Origin: Aptenodytes patagonicus
Taxonomy: Eukaryota; Chordata; Aves; Sphenisciformes; Spheniscidae
Assembly (NCBI RefSeq): GCF_965638725.1
Contig: NW_027472026.1
Coordinates: 1 to 64,000 of the forward strand
Length of the DNA: 64,000 nt
Reading direction: 5' to 3'
Shown here: positions 58,701 through 64,000 of the stretch, in pieces
How the letters are laid out: every line of letters begins with the position of its first letter
Numbering within the stretch: the stretch's first letter is position 1
Notes under the pieces: generated by a model
Seen by the model: the letters and a program-made list of their open reading frames with translations, nothing else
Database searches by the model: none
What the model was told of the DNA's origin: nothing
Made by a program: the position numbers and the translations under genes

Positions 58701-61700
58701 CATGAGTCATTGCCTGCCTCCGGGAAGCCAGCGCAGCCGCCAGCCCCGAGCGCGGCACGGCAGCTGGGTGCTGGTGGCTGTGCCGCAGGCTGGGCTCTGC
58801 CGTGCCACCGGGGGGGCTCGCACCGCAGCAGGGGAGACCGGGCCTCGCCGGTGCTGGCAGCGCAGGCAGGGAGCGGGGCCAGGGCTGGCAGCGCAGGCAG
58901 GAGAGGGCAGTGGGGCCAGGCAGGCGGCCAGGGCAGGGTGGGGCTGGAGCCCTGCCCGCGGGTGGGCGGGAGCGGGAGTGGGAAGGGGACAGGGAAGAGG
59001 GGTGGGGATGGGGAGCGGGACAGGGAGCGGGACGGGGAAGCGGGATGGGGATGGGGAGCGGGATGGAGAGCGGGACGGGGAGCGGGATGGGGACGGGGAG
59101 CGGGACAGGGAGCGGGACGGGGAGCGGGATGGGGATGGGGAGTGGGACGGGGAAGCGGGATGGGGATGGGGAGCGGGACGGGGAGCGGGACGGGGCTCCT
59201 CGCCCGGGCAGGGGTGGGATCCGGGTGTGCAGGGGCGGGATCAGAGCTGGGCTGGCACAGAGTCCCTGCTGGGTGTGCCGGGGTGGATCCCTGCTGCGTG
59301 GGGCGGGATCTGGGCTGTGCATGGACAGGATCCGCGCTGTGCAGGGAGCGGGATCCATGCCATGAATGTACAGGATCTGTGCTGGCACAAAGTCTCTGCT
59401 GGGTGTGCAGGGACAGGATCCGGGCTGTGCGGGGATGGGATCTGGGCTGTGCAGGGACAGGGGTGCTGGTCGACAGCCGGCTGAACATGAGCCGGCAGTG
59501 TGCCCAGGCGGCCAAGGCGGCCCAGAGCACCCTGGCCTGTATCAGAAATAGTGTGGCCAGCAGGAGTAGGGAAGTGATCGTGCCCCTGTACTCGGCCCTG
59601 GTGAGGCCGCACCTCGAATACTGTGTTCAGTTTTGGGCCCCTCACTACAAGAAGGATGTTGAGGTGCTGGAGCGTGTCCAGAGAAGGGCAACGAGGCTGG
59701 TGAGGGGTCTGGAGAACAAGTCTGATGAGGAGCGGCTGAGGGAACTGGGGTTGTTTAGCCTGGAGAAAAGGAGGCTGAGGGGAGACCTCATCGCTCTCTA
59801 CAACTACCTGAAAGGAGGTTGTAGCGAGGTGGGGGTCGGTCTCTTCTCCCAAGTAACCAGCGATAGGACGAGAGGAAACGGCCTCAAGTTGCGCCAGGGG
59901 AGGTTTAGATTGGATGTAAGGAAAAATTTCTTTACTGAAAGAGTGGTTAAACATTGGAAGAGGCTGCCCAGGGAAGTGGTGGAGTCCCCATCCCTGGAGG
60001 TATTTAAAAGACGTGTAGATGAGGCGCTGAGGGACATGGTTTAGTGGGCATGGTGGTGTTGGGTCGACGGTTGGACTCGATGATCTTAGAGGTCTTTTCC
60101 AACCTTAATGATTCTATGATTCTATGATGCTATGGTCTGTGCCGTGCGTGGATGGGATCGGTGCTCCATGGGGCAGGACCCGTGCCGTGCGCGGAAGGGA
60201 TCGGTGCCCGCGTGCCGACCCCAGCCCCGCTGTCTCCCCACGCAGGCTGGAGCGGCTGCAGCGCATCGTCAGCAAGCTGCAGATGGAGTCGGGGCTCTGC
60301 GAGGAGCAGCTCAACCAGGCTGACACCCTGCTCCAGTCGGTGAGCGGTGGCTCTGGCTGCGGGGGTGCGGCGGGGGGGGCCGGGCGGCGCACGGGGCCCT
60401 GACCGTGCCCCTGACCATGCCCTTGACCGTGCCCTTGACCGTGCCCCGTCCCCAGGACGTCCGACTGCTGAACGCGGGGAAGCCGCCGCAGAAGGCGGCC
60501 GAGATCGAACGGGACCTGGACAAGGCAGACGCCATGATCCGGCTGCTCTTCAACGACGTGCAGACCCTTAAGGATGGCCGGCACCCACAAGGGGAGCAGA
60601 TGTACCGCAGGTACGGCCGCGCTGGGGGCCGGTGCTGCTGTGGCATGCCCCACGCGGCGTGCCCCACGCGGGTCATCCTGGCGCTTGCCTGGCTGCAGGA
60701 GCAGCCCACAACCTGTACCCCGCAATGTCCTCCATGTCCCCCGTGACCTCCATGTCCTCCATGCCCCCCATGTCCTCTGTGCCCTCCATGTCCCCCATAC
60801 CCCCCCTGTGCCCCCGTGCCGACGCACCGCCTGTCCGCAGGGTGTACCGCCTGCACGAGCGGCTGGTGGCCATCCGCACCGAGTACAACCTGCGGCTCAA
60901 GTCTGGCGCGCCGGCGGCAGCAGTGTCGGTGCCGCTGGGGCAGCGGCCACGGCAGGAGCTGGACGAGGCCACGCTGCGGTACCTGCAGGACCTGCTGGCC
61001 TGGGTGGAGGAGAACCAGCGGCGGCTGGGGGCAGCCGAGTGGGGTGTGGACCTGCCCACCGTGGAGTCCCACCTGGGCAGCCACCGTGGCCTCCACCACT
61101 CCATCGAGGAGTTCCGCACCAAGATCGAGCGGGCGCGGGCCGATGAGGTGAGCCGCCCACCGCGGGGTCCCCCCGGGGCTGCCCCCGCCCCTGCTCCCGG
61201 GGGTCCCTGAGGCCCCTGGGGCTGCCTCCACCCCTGCTCCCGGGGGTCCCTGCGGCCCCTGGGGCTGCCCCCGCCCCTGCTCCTGGGGGTCCCCAAGGCG
61301 CTGTGGCTGTGCGCAGGCTGGCGGGGGGCTCCGGGGAGAGCAGCCCATACCAGCCCCCCGTGCCCCCCCCGGCCCCAGCTCTGCCCCCACTGGCTGCCCG
61401 CTCTGGAGCCCCTCTGTGCCCTGGGATGTCCTGGATGGGTAGGGGGCACGGTGCCCCGAGGGCACCCCGCTGCCCCCCCCCACCCCTCGTGCCCCAGGGC
61501 TGGCCCCCCCGCTGCCCACTGCCCTCCCCAGGCGCTGCCCCACCTTCAGTCCCGTCGTGCCCCGGGCAGGGGGGGATCGGCAATGGGAGGGGGTGCCACC
61601 CCCCGTGCAGAGGGGCTGCCTGGGCTGGCCCTGCCCCGGCACTCCCCGGTGTTAGGGTCTCTCCCAGGACCCCGCCTTCGGGAGGCTGGGGTGCTGCTGT

Positions 61701-62308
61701 CCCCAGGGGGTGGGTCGGGAGGTCCCCGCACTCACGGCACATCTGCCCCAGGCACAGCTCTCCCCCGGCCCCCGCAACGCCTACCGGGACTGCCTGGGCA
61801 AGCTGGACCTGCAGTACGCCAAGCTGCTGGTGAGGCTCCGGGCTGGGGCGGGAGGCGACCCGGGGGGGGGGGGGGGGGGCTGCAGGACATGACAGGGGGG
61901 AGACCTGCAGGGGGGAGGATGTATGACTTGGGGGAGGTGTGCGGCGAGGAGGTGCAGGACATGGGGGAGATGTGTGGGGAGGAGGATCTGGAGGGGGAGA
62001 TGTGTGGGGAGGAGGATGTGGGGGGGGGAGACGTGCGGGGAGGAGGATGCGGGGGGGGGAGACGTGCGGGGAGGAGGATGCCGGGCACAGGGGGGATGTG
62101 TGGGGAGCAGGGTGCAGACACGGCCCGTCCCTGCGCCTGTCCCCAGAACTCCTCCAAGTCCCGGCTGCGGCACCTGGAGAGCCTCCACGGCTTCGTCAGC
62201 GCCGCCACCAAGGAGCTGATGTGGCTGAACGAGAAGGAGGAGGAGGAGGTGAACTTCGACTGGAGCGACCGCAACCCCAACATGACGGCCAAGAAGGAGA
62301 ACTACTCG
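16604..62308 (+). CDS. PLEC: PLEC (plectin), 5' part: alternative first exons plus exons 2-16
   Basis: Plectin is a giant cytolinker joining intermediate filaments to actin, junctions and organelles. Eight alternative first exons (1c, 1f, 1e, 1, 1d, 1b, 1g, 1a) all end in phase 1 and can each splice to exon 2. Exons 2-16 then encode 618 codons (split Asp of DERDRVQKK to KKENYS), without optional 2-alpha and 3-alpha. Exons 2-8 give the tandem calponin-homology actin-binding domain ([60 protein letters not shown]). Exons 9-16 begin the spectrin-repeat plakin domain. Sequence and exon phases closely follow the human gene as I know it, and PARP10 lies upstream as in mammals. The rod and plakin-repeat exons lie beyond the right edge. 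Which promoter is used decides where the protein goes in the cell. Confidence 0.97.
17835..18235. repeat. Minisatellite of GTGTCCC-type units
   Basis: Repeats of 'gtggccgtgtcc', 'agcacccaggacac' and 'gtccccggggtgtcc' with a mixed period of about 20-40 bp. Confidence 0.8.
19195..19745. repeat. Minisatellite of GGGGTCCC-type units
   Basis: Repeats of 'ggggtccctgctggtg', 'gggacccctggggtgat' and 'ccacagtccagcttggtgg' in recurring higher-order blocks. Confidence 0.82.
20410..21850. repeat. Minisatellite, two interleaved 22-bp monomer types
   Basis: About 65 monomers of 22 bp. One type carries the palindrome CCCCATGGGG ('gtgtccccatggggtgccca'); the other carries 'gtacagcgcccg' or 'gtacagcaccca'. 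Neither has a stop in any frame and 22 is not a multiple of 3, so long stop-free frames run through both strands. They are not genes. Confidence 0.93.
21951..21960 (+). promoter_or_regulatory. Perfect MEF2-type motif
   Basis: CTATATTTAG matches the MEF2 consensus CTA(A/T)4TAG exactly, in a local A/T-rich dip just after the 22-bp minisatellite and 1.3 kb before exon 1f. A near-match (TTAAAAATAC) sits about 270 bp downstream. Confidence 0.45.
22745..23035. repeat. Tandem repeat of GTGCCGTGCCCCGTGGGG type
   Basis: About 18-25-bp units based on 'ggtgccgtgccccgtgggg', ending about 215 bp before the exon 1f ATG. Confidence 0.82.
23073..23099 (+). promoter_or_regulatory. PLEC: Probable exon 1f proximal promoter motifs
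   Basis: Within 27 bases there is a one-mismatch CArG box (CCTTTAAGGG, 23073-23082), a GC box (GGGCGGG, 23085-23091) and an MCAT/TEAD motif (TGGAATG, 23093-23099). They lie 150-176 bases before the exon 1f start codon. Confidence 0.4.
23249..23339 (+). CDS. PLEC: PLEC first exon 1f
   Basis: 30 codons plus one base, donor gtaccg. The block [17 protein letters not shown] matches mammalian plectin 1f (focal adhesions and costameres). The ATG is in good context (CCGCCATGG). The N-terminal [13 protein letters not shown] extension is longer than in human. Confidence 0.95.
27000..27585. repeat. Minisatellite, about 53-bp dimeric unit
   Basis: Alternating 'ggacaggcgtcccctgttgt' and 'ggacaggaatcccctgt' separated by C-runs of variable length. 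Confidence 0.88.
27840..28270. repeat. Minisatellite, GGGGGTCTGTGCTGTGGGAG type
   Basis: About 20-30-bp units of 'gtctgtgctgtgggaggg' with variants (gtactgggg, gatggggg), on the + strand just upstream of the exon 1e promoter region. Confidence 0.88.
28272..28300. repeat. (GCCGT)n pentanucleotide run before exon 1e
   Basis: Five tandem gccgt/gtgcc pentamers, 240 bases before the exon 1e ATG. Confidence 0.85.
28457..28481 (+). promoter_or_regulatory. PLEC: Clustered GC boxes before exon 1e
   Basis: Four overlapping ggggcgg motifs end about 58 bases before the exon 1e ATG. With no TATA box nearby, this looks like an Sp1-type promoter core. Confidence 0.5.
28539..28584 (+). CDS. PLEC: PLEC first exon 1e
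   Basis: 15 codons plus one base ([15 protein letters not shown]), donor gtaccg, ATG in context GCAGCCATGG. The pattern M-x2-SR-x-I-x2-EI-x-SLK matches mammalian plectin 1e. Confidence 0.95.
28695..28920. repeat. Minisatellite, about 57-bp unit
   Basis: Four copies of 'gaggggctccggctgccgc', 'gcatccccgg', a G-run and 'ctgcaaccacatccccc'. Confidence 0.88.
28930..33160. other. PLEC intron between first exons 1e and 1
   Basis: GC-rich DNA without a recognised gene. Less GC-rich spots near 29425-29600 (gctgatttatgg, cattaatgg, cctttgttcc), 31495-31580 (aaattgtgcaag, ggcttatatcacc) and 32630-32650 (gcaaatattgac) could be regulatory. I see no splice-consistent exon. Confidence 0.5.
33170..33375. 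repeat. GCCGT/GGGCC pentanucleotide array before exon 1
   Basis: About 40 degenerate pentamers (gtgcc, gggcc, gagcc, gtacc, gtagc) ending about 40 bases before the exon 1 ATG, so probably in its promoter or 5' UTR. Confidence 0.88.
33414..33903 (+). CDS. PLEC: PLEC first exon 1 (S10-like N-terminal domain)
   Basis: 163 codons plus one base, donor gtattg. It encodes [15 protein letters not shown]..., [20 protein letters not shown] and [11 protein letters not shown]: the winged-helix-like domain related to ribosomal protein S10 that is unique to plectin isoform 1. A Pro/Arg-rich tail with RLYRRKE follows. The ATG context is GCGCCATGG. This is the largest first exon and the easiest to recognise. 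Confidence 0.97.
33904..35735. other. PLEC intron between first exons 1 and 1d
   Basis: GC-rich, no gene recognised. Two AP-1 type motifs lie 63 bases apart (34857 and 34920). Near 35610-35645 a short A/T-rich patch (gtaattaac, gttaac) precedes the 1d promoter. Confidence 0.5.
35736..35745 (+). promoter_or_regulatory. PLEC: TATA/MEF2-like element before exon 1d
   Basis: TTATTTATAT fits the MEF2 consensus except for its last base and could also act as a TATA box. It is the only A/T-rich patch in the 100 bases upstream and lies about 125 bases before the exon 1d ATG. Plectin 1d is the muscle Z-disk isoform in mammals. Confidence 0.45.
35865..35880 (+). CDS. PLEC: PLEC first exon 1d (five codons)
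   Basis: ATG plus four codons (MKVVP) and one base, then donor gtaggt. Human 1d encodes MKIVP in the same phase. It sits between exons 1 and 1b as expected. It is tiny and recognisable only from its position, phase and sequence together. Confidence 0.9.
36000..36008 (+). promoter_or_regulatory. PLEC: Consensus TATA box before exon 1b
   Basis: TATAAAAAG lies 229 bases before the exon 1b ATG, in strongly GC-rich surroundings. Transcription would start near 36030, giving a 5' UTR of about 200 bases. Confidence 0.55.
36181..36222. repeat. (GAGCC/GTGCC)n pentamers before exon 1b
   Basis: Eight or so pentamers end seven bases before the exon 1b ATG. Confidence 0.88.
36229..36334 (+). CDS. PLEC: PLEC first exon 1b (mitochondrial isoform)
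   Basis: 35 codons plus one base, donor gtgagt. [12 protein letters not shown] followed by a hydrophobic stretch and VWYWRRR matches mammalian plectin 1b, whose N-terminus anchors it in the outer mitochondrial membrane. The hydrophobic segment followed by an Arg cluster fits a membrane anchor. Confidence 0.96.
36341..36377. repeat. (TCGGC)n pentamers after the exon 1b donor
   Basis: Seven perfect tcggc units begin six bases after the exon 1b splice donor. Confidence 0.92.
36380..39960. other. PLEC intron between exon 1b and the candidate exon at 39969
   Basis: GC-rich DNA without a recognised gene. A (GCCGT)n run lies at 39421-39448. Less GC-rich spots at 36770-36860, 38155-38190 and 38750-38850 are non-repetitive. 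AP-1 type motifs occur at 36592, 39027 and 39874. Confidence 0.5.
39969..40017 (+). CDS. PLEC: Candidate PLEC first exon encoding a poly-cysteine N-terminus
   Basis: An ATG in good context (GCGCCATG) opens MLFEL, then eight cysteines (CTG/TGC repeat), then ERE. It ends one base into a codon at a GC-type donor (AAG|gcaggt). That phase matches every known PLEC first exon. The nearest GT donor, four bases later, would give an immediate stop on joining to exon 2. An AP-1 motif (TGAGTCA, 39874) and GC-rich DNA lie upstream. I cannot tie it to a named mammalian exon. Confidence 0.45.
40018..41410. other. PLEC intron between the poly-Cys candidate and exon 1g
   Basis: GC-rich. From 40860 to 41160 it becomes a degenerate tandem repeat of 'ggggtgcctgggtgcggggg' with 'ggggtgcacaggattcg'. 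No coding exon recognised. Confidence 0.6.
41421..41448. repeat. (GTCCC)n pentamers before exon 1g
   Basis: Five perfect gtccc units plus a partial one, 26 bases before the exon 1g ATG. Confidence 0.9.
41474..41576 (+). CDS. PLEC: PLEC first exon 1g
   Basis: 34 codons plus one base, donor gtgcgt. The second half ([21 protein letters not shown]) parallels human W-L-D-G-G-x-EPARRGYL with a terminal LCC, the mammalian exon usually called 1g. The N-terminal half has diverged. Position between 1b and 1a agrees. Confidence 0.88.
41884..42625. repeat. (GAGCT/GGGCT/GGGCC)n pentanucleotide array, switch-region-like
   Basis: About 148 pentamers, mostly gagct, gggct, gggcc and gagcc, in the intron after exon 1g. 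AGCT occurs in most units. G exceeds C on the + (sense) strand. Unit type and density recall immunoglobulin switch-mu repeats. Confidence 0.93.
42650..42885. repeat. Alternating TG/CG/CA tract
   Basis: Degenerate purine-pyrimidine alternation (gtgtgtgtgcgcgtgcgcatgcatgc-like) similar in type to 10296-10665. It directly follows the pentanucleotide array. Confidence 0.8.
46035..46245. repeat. Minisatellite, about 39-bp unit
   Basis: Five copies of 'ccccgaggtcccccatacc' plus 'gctccaaggtccccgcgcca'. Confidence 0.88.
46970..47630. repeat. Minisatellite, about 30-33-bp unit
   Basis: Copies of 'gggtcctgagcctcccgg' plus 'gcttgcaaacctggg', with interspersed 'ccccaggttgtggggaccgt' blocks, ending about 330 bp before exon 1a. 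Confidence 0.82.
47967..48078 (+). CDS. PLEC: PLEC first exon 1a (hemidesmosomal isoform)
   Basis: 37 codons plus one base, donor gtagca, in a near-perfect Kozak context (GCCACCATG). The C-terminal block [19 protein letters not shown] matches mammalian plectin 1a, the keratinocyte hemidesmosome isoform. It is the last first exon before exon 2, as in mammals. Confidence 0.97.
48206..48640. repeat. Minisatellite, 43-bp unit
   Basis: About ten copies of 'ctatggggcagaccccc', 'gctggggcggtgtcc' and 'gggcaga'. The period measured between successive 'ctatggggcag' is exactly 43. It lies 130 bp inside the intron after exon 1a. Confidence 0.93.
48650..50540. other. PLEC intron between exon 1a and exon 2
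   Basis: GC-rich, with a three-copy repeat of 79-80 bp at about 50000-50215 (gtcccact anchors at 50031, 50111 and 50190). No other gene recognised. Confidence 0.6.
50545..50606 (+). CDS. PLEC: PLEC exon 2 (first common exon)
   Basis: 62 nt, as in human. Acceptor ctctcttgcag, donor gtacag. It starts with the last two bases of the Asp codon that every first exon opens, then [20 protein letters not shown], the start of the first CH domain. Confidence 0.98.
51614..51628 (+). CDS. PLEC: PLEC optional microexon 2-alpha (HWRAE)
   Basis: 15 nt encoding HWRAE between exons 2 and 3, phase 0, donor gtaggt. A consensus branch point (ctctcctaac) and a long CU-rich tract precede it, and more CU-rich sequence follows. 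In mammals this exon is included in only some tissues (brain and muscle, as I recall) and tunes actin binding. Confidence 0.93.
52100..52189 (+). CDS. PLEC: PLEC exon 3
   Basis: 30 codons, [18 protein letters not shown]... to LSGDTL, acceptor tccccgcag, donor gtaggt. Core of the first CH domain (actin-binding site region). Confidence 0.98.
52583..52618 (+). CDS. PLEC: PLEC optional exon 3-alpha
   Basis: 36 nt encoding [12 protein letters not shown], acceptor gccgggcag, donor gtgagt, phase 0. It precedes an exon that also begins with PRE, so its use inserts twelve residues into CH1. The match to mammalian 3-alpha is strong. Confidence 0.92.
54381..54458 (+). CDS. PLEC: PLEC exon 4
   Basis: 26 codons, [20 protein letters not shown]..., acceptor ctccccgcag, donor gtgagg. 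CH1 domain. Confidence 0.98.
54570..54662 (+). CDS. PLEC: PLEC exon 5
   Basis: 31 codons, [20 protein letters not shown] then [11 protein letters not shown], acceptor gcctcgcag, donor gtgagc. End of the CH1 domain. Confidence 0.98.
54970..55136 (+). CDS. PLEC: PLEC exon 6
   Basis: 167 nt, acceptor tcccggcag, donor gtaggt. It encodes the inter-CH linker and first half of CH2 ([23 protein letters not shown]). It ends two bases into the Lys codon; reading on would meet an in-frame TAG formed by the donor. Confidence 0.98.
55774..56095 (+). other. Coding-like frame inside the exon 6-7 intron
   Basis: An open frame ends at TAG 56093-56095 and its last part ([14 protein letters not shown], then [15 protein letters not shown]) has protein-like composition unlike the surrounding GC noise. 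An acceptor-like cag at 55773 would join it in frame to exon 6, giving a truncated product. I recognise no homologue and see no poly(A) signal after it. Confidence 0.2.
56563..56678 (+). CDS. PLEC: PLEC exon 7
   Basis: 116 nt, acceptor ctgcccgcag, donor gtacgg. It encodes [20 protein letters not shown] then [18 protein letters not shown], in CH2. Confidence 0.98.
56803..56909 (+). CDS. PLEC: PLEC exon 8
   Basis: 107 nt, acceptor ctctccgcag, donor gtgagt. [20 protein letters not shown] closes CH2 and ends the actin-binding domain. Confidence 0.98.
56985..57104 (+). CDS. PLEC: PLEC exon 9
   Basis: 40 codons, [20 protein letters not shown] to [11 protein letters not shown], acceptor cttcacccag, donor gtgagg. 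Start of the plakin domain. Confidence 0.98.
57888..57983 (+). CDS. PLEC: PLEC exon 10
   Basis: 32 codons, [20 protein letters not shown] to SKAIFQSLE, acceptor ctcctggcag, donor gtgagc. Plakin domain. Confidence 0.98.
58373..58500 (+). CDS. PLEC: PLEC exon 11 (GC splice donor)
   Basis: 128 nt, [20 protein letters not shown] to [11 protein letters not shown]. The acceptor (gggggggcgcag) almost lacks a pyrimidine tract. The donor is AG|gcaagt, a consensus GC-type donor; the next exon begins GCTGGAG, restoring the Arg codon. Confidence 0.96.
58501..60245. other. PLEC GC-AG intron with simple repeats and a CR1 insertion
   Basis: 1745-bp intron. At 58978-59200 lies a 'gggatggggagcgggac' array. 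At 59215-59460 are about 50-bp repeats of 'ggcacagagtccctgctggg' type. The CR1 copy follows; repeats resembling the flanking array continue after it (about 60130-60215), so the LINE seems to have landed inside the array. Confidence 0.75.
59460..60135 (+). mobile_element. 5'-truncated CR1 LINE, sense to PLEC
   Basis: About 675 bp carrying the C-terminal end of a CR1 reverse transcriptase ORF ([53 protein letters not shown]) with stop at 60042-60044. The typical CR1 3' UTR (gactcgatgatctta...ttccaacct) and the terminal ATTCTATG repeats (60111-60135) follow. The ORF remnant is uninterrupted, so the insertion is not very old. It lacks the endonuclease and most of the RT and cannot move by itself. 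Confidence 0.97.
60246..60339 (+). CDS. PLEC: PLEC exon 12
   Basis: 94 nt, [20 protein letters not shown] to ADTLLQS, acceptor ccccacgcag, donor gtgagc. Plakin domain spectrin repeat. Confidence 0.98.
60456..60610 (+). CDS. PLEC: PLEC exon 13
   Basis: 155 nt, [20 protein letters not shown] to [12 protein letters not shown], acceptor gtccccag, donor gtacgg. Confidence 0.98.
60841..61147 (+). CDS. PLEC: PLEC exon 14
   Basis: 307 nt, [20 protein letters not shown] to IERARADE, acceptor ctgtccgcag, donor gtgagc. The Ala/Val-rich linker ([16 protein letters not shown]) differs most from human. Confidence 0.98.
61752..61829 (+). CDS. PLEC: PLEC exon 15
   Basis: 26 codons, [20 protein letters not shown] then QYAKLL, acceptor tgccccag, donor gtgagg. 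Confidence 0.98.
61905..62100. repeat. Simple repeat of GGAGGAGGATGTGGGGGGGGAG type
   Basis: G/A-rich units of about 24-36 bp in the exon 15-16 intron (ggagatgtgtggggaggagg). Confidence 0.85.
62147..62308 (+). CDS. PLEC: PLEC exon 16 (last exon in the window)
   Basis: 54 codons, [20 protein letters not shown] to [10 protein letters not shown], acceptor gtccccag, donor gtacgg. In human the next exon begins ALMRELELKEK; no such sequence occurs before the window ends. Confidence 0.98.
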
Positions 62309-64000
62309 GTACGGAGAGAGCCCGGGACGTGCTGTCCTGCCCGCTCCCCGTCCCTGCACACGGCTGTGCTTGCACGGTCCTCATCCCTGCACGTGGCTGT
62401 CCTGCACGGTCCCTGTCCCTGCACGTGGCTGTCCTGCACGGTCCCCATCCCTCTGGCCTGGCAGTGACAGATTTTTGGAGGTGCCTCCTGCACTCTGTGG
62501 CAGAGGATGCTCTTTGGCCACCCCGGCCCTGCCGTGCCGTGCTGCCCTGGCCCCGCTGTGCCGCTGTGCCGTGCTGCTTGCCAAGGCTCCAGCCCTGCTC
62601 TTATCTCCTCCTCATGCCAGCTCCGCTCGTTATCTCTTCGCTGTCCGATCTGGGGCTGGAGTCGCTCTTCCCCTCTCGCTATCGCTATCGCTTGACTGAA
62701 ACCACATCTGTGCTCTGCAGCTGAGCACCCCCAGCCCCTTAACCCTGCTTCTGCCGCATCTGCTGCTGCGCTTGCACACCTATTGATGGTCACACGTCCC
62801 CCAAACCGGACTTGGGGTGTTGGAAACCTCTGCACCCCCATCCCGCCCCACAGTCTCTGAGCACCCTCAGCCCCATCCCTCAGCCACCCAGGCCCCGTGG
62901 CCCCCTCCCTGAGCACCCCCAGCACCCGTATCCCATCCCTGAGCATCCCCAGCTCCTGTATCCCATCTCTTTGCACCCCCAGCACCCATATCCCATCTCT
63001 GAACACGCCCAGCTCCTGTATCCCGTCCCTGAGCACCCCCAGACCCCTGTGTCCCCTTCCCTGAGCACCCCCAGACCCCATATCCCATCTCTTTGCACCC
63101 CCAGCACCCATATCCCATCCCTGAGCACCCCCAGCCCCTGTGCCACCCTCCCTGAGCACCCCCAGCCCACATATCCCATCTCTTTGCACCCCCAGCCCCC
63201 CGTGCCCCCTCCCCGAGCACCTCCAGCACCCGTATCCCATCCCTGAGCACCCCCAGCTCCTGTATCCCATCTCTGAGCACGCCCAGCTCCTGTATCCCGT
63301 CCCTGAGCACCCCCAGACCCCTGTGTCCCCTTCCCTGAGCACCCCCAGCCCACATATCCCATCTCTTTGCACCCCCAGCCCCCCGTGCCCCCTCCCCGAG
63401 CACCTCCAGCACCCGTATCCCATCCCTGAGCACCCCCAGCTCCTGTATCCCATCTCTGAGCACGCCCAGCTCCTGTATCCCGTCCCTGAGCACCCCCAGA
63501 CCCCTGTGTCCCCTTCCCTGAGCACCCCCAGCCCCCATATCCCATCTCTTTGCACCCCCAGCCCCCCATGCCCCCTCCCCGAGCACCTCCAGCACCCGTA
63601 TCCCATCCCTGAGCACCCCCAGCCCACAGCGTGAGAACTGCCAGCCCTGGTCCCCCCTCTCTGAGCACCCCCAGTCCCATCCCTCATCCCCCCCCCGACC
63701 CTGTCCCCCAGCACCCCTACCCCTGGCCCCCCACTCTCCATGCCCCCCAGCTCCCCACCCCAGCAGGCTCCTGTGGTGGGTGCTGGACCCCCCCCCCCCC
63801 CGCTCCGAGCATCCCCCTCCGACTTCTCCCCAATGGCCCCCGGCAGCCGCAGAGCGCCCAGGGTGGGGGCAGGAAGGTGCCTCGACCCCGGGCGCGCACG
63901 GACGTGCACAGACGCAGGCACAGACATGCACACACGCGTGCTGGCCCTGCCGGGGGCCGGGCGCTCACCCCCCACCTTGGGGCTGTGCCAGGGGCTGATG
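62309..64000. other. PLEC intron 16, running off the window
   Basis: A less GC-rich stretch at 62590-62800 (cgttatctcttcgctgtccg, tatcgctatcgcttgactga) is followed by a long C-rich tandem array. No exon recognised. Confidence 0.7.
62840..63650. repeat. Tandem array with 183-bp higher-order unit
   Basis: Roughly 30-bp units ('ccctgagcacccccagctcc', 'tgtatcccatctc', 'tttgcacccccagc') arranged in a larger unit. The 'atatcccatctctttgcac' block recurs at 63171, 63354 and 63537, exactly 183 bp apart. Confidence 0.92.

Noticed and set aside
58557..60044. A single protein joining repeat sequence to the CR1 reverse transcriptase
   Set aside because: The N-terminal part is simple repeat; only the CR1 C-terminal RT piece is protein-derived.

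Overview
This window is nuclear DNA from a bird, or less likely another sauropsid. It is intron-rich and extremely GC-rich, packed with G/C homopolymers and minisatellites. It carries a 5'-truncated CR1-type LINE with the avian-style 3' ATTCTATG repeats. The composition fits a gene-dense microchromosome. There is no prokaryotic gene organisation, and most long open frames are side effects of stop-free GC-rich repeats.

Two genes are recognisable, both on the + strand, in the order PARP10 then PLEC. The human 8q24.3 locus has the same order in the direction of transcription. Bases 1-2909 hold the 3' part of PARP10, a mono-ADP-ribosyltransferase: KH-like segment, three UIM-like motifs, WWE-like segment and complete catalytic domain. 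A poly(A) signal follows at 3222-3227. From about 3.25 to 13.9 kb I see no coding gene, only minisatellites and possible non-coding upstream exons.

From about 14 to 50.5 kb lies the alternative-promoter region of PLEC (plectin). Eight first exons match mammalian first exons: 1c (16604), 1f (23249), 1e (28539), 1 (33414), 1d (35865), 1b (36229), 1g (41474) and 1a (47967). Each ends one base into a codon, so each can join exon 2 at 50545 in frame. Two more candidate first exons, at 13967 and 39969, obey the same phase rule. Each first exon gives plectin a different N-terminus, which in mammals directs the protein to a different place (microtubules, Z-disks, mitochondria, hemidesmosomes and so on).

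From 50.5 to 62.3 kb the common body begins. Exons 2-16 encode the tandem calponin-homology actin-binding domain and the start of the plakin domain (618 codons, without the optional exons). The two optional small exons 2-alpha (15 nt) and 3-alpha (36 nt) are both present. One intron uses a GC donor and contains the CR1 copy. The gene continues beyond the right edge; 62309-64000 is intron with a 183-bp higher-order repeat.

The main items for a second look are: the two unassigned first exons, one encoding eight consecutive cysteines; an excess of AP-1/NF-E2 type motifs (18 found by eye); pentanucleotide arrays beside several alternative promoters, including a 0.74-kb array resembling an immunoglobulin switch region; muscle-type motifs near exons 1f and 1d and a TATA box before 1b; and a coding-like frame in the exon 6-7 intron.
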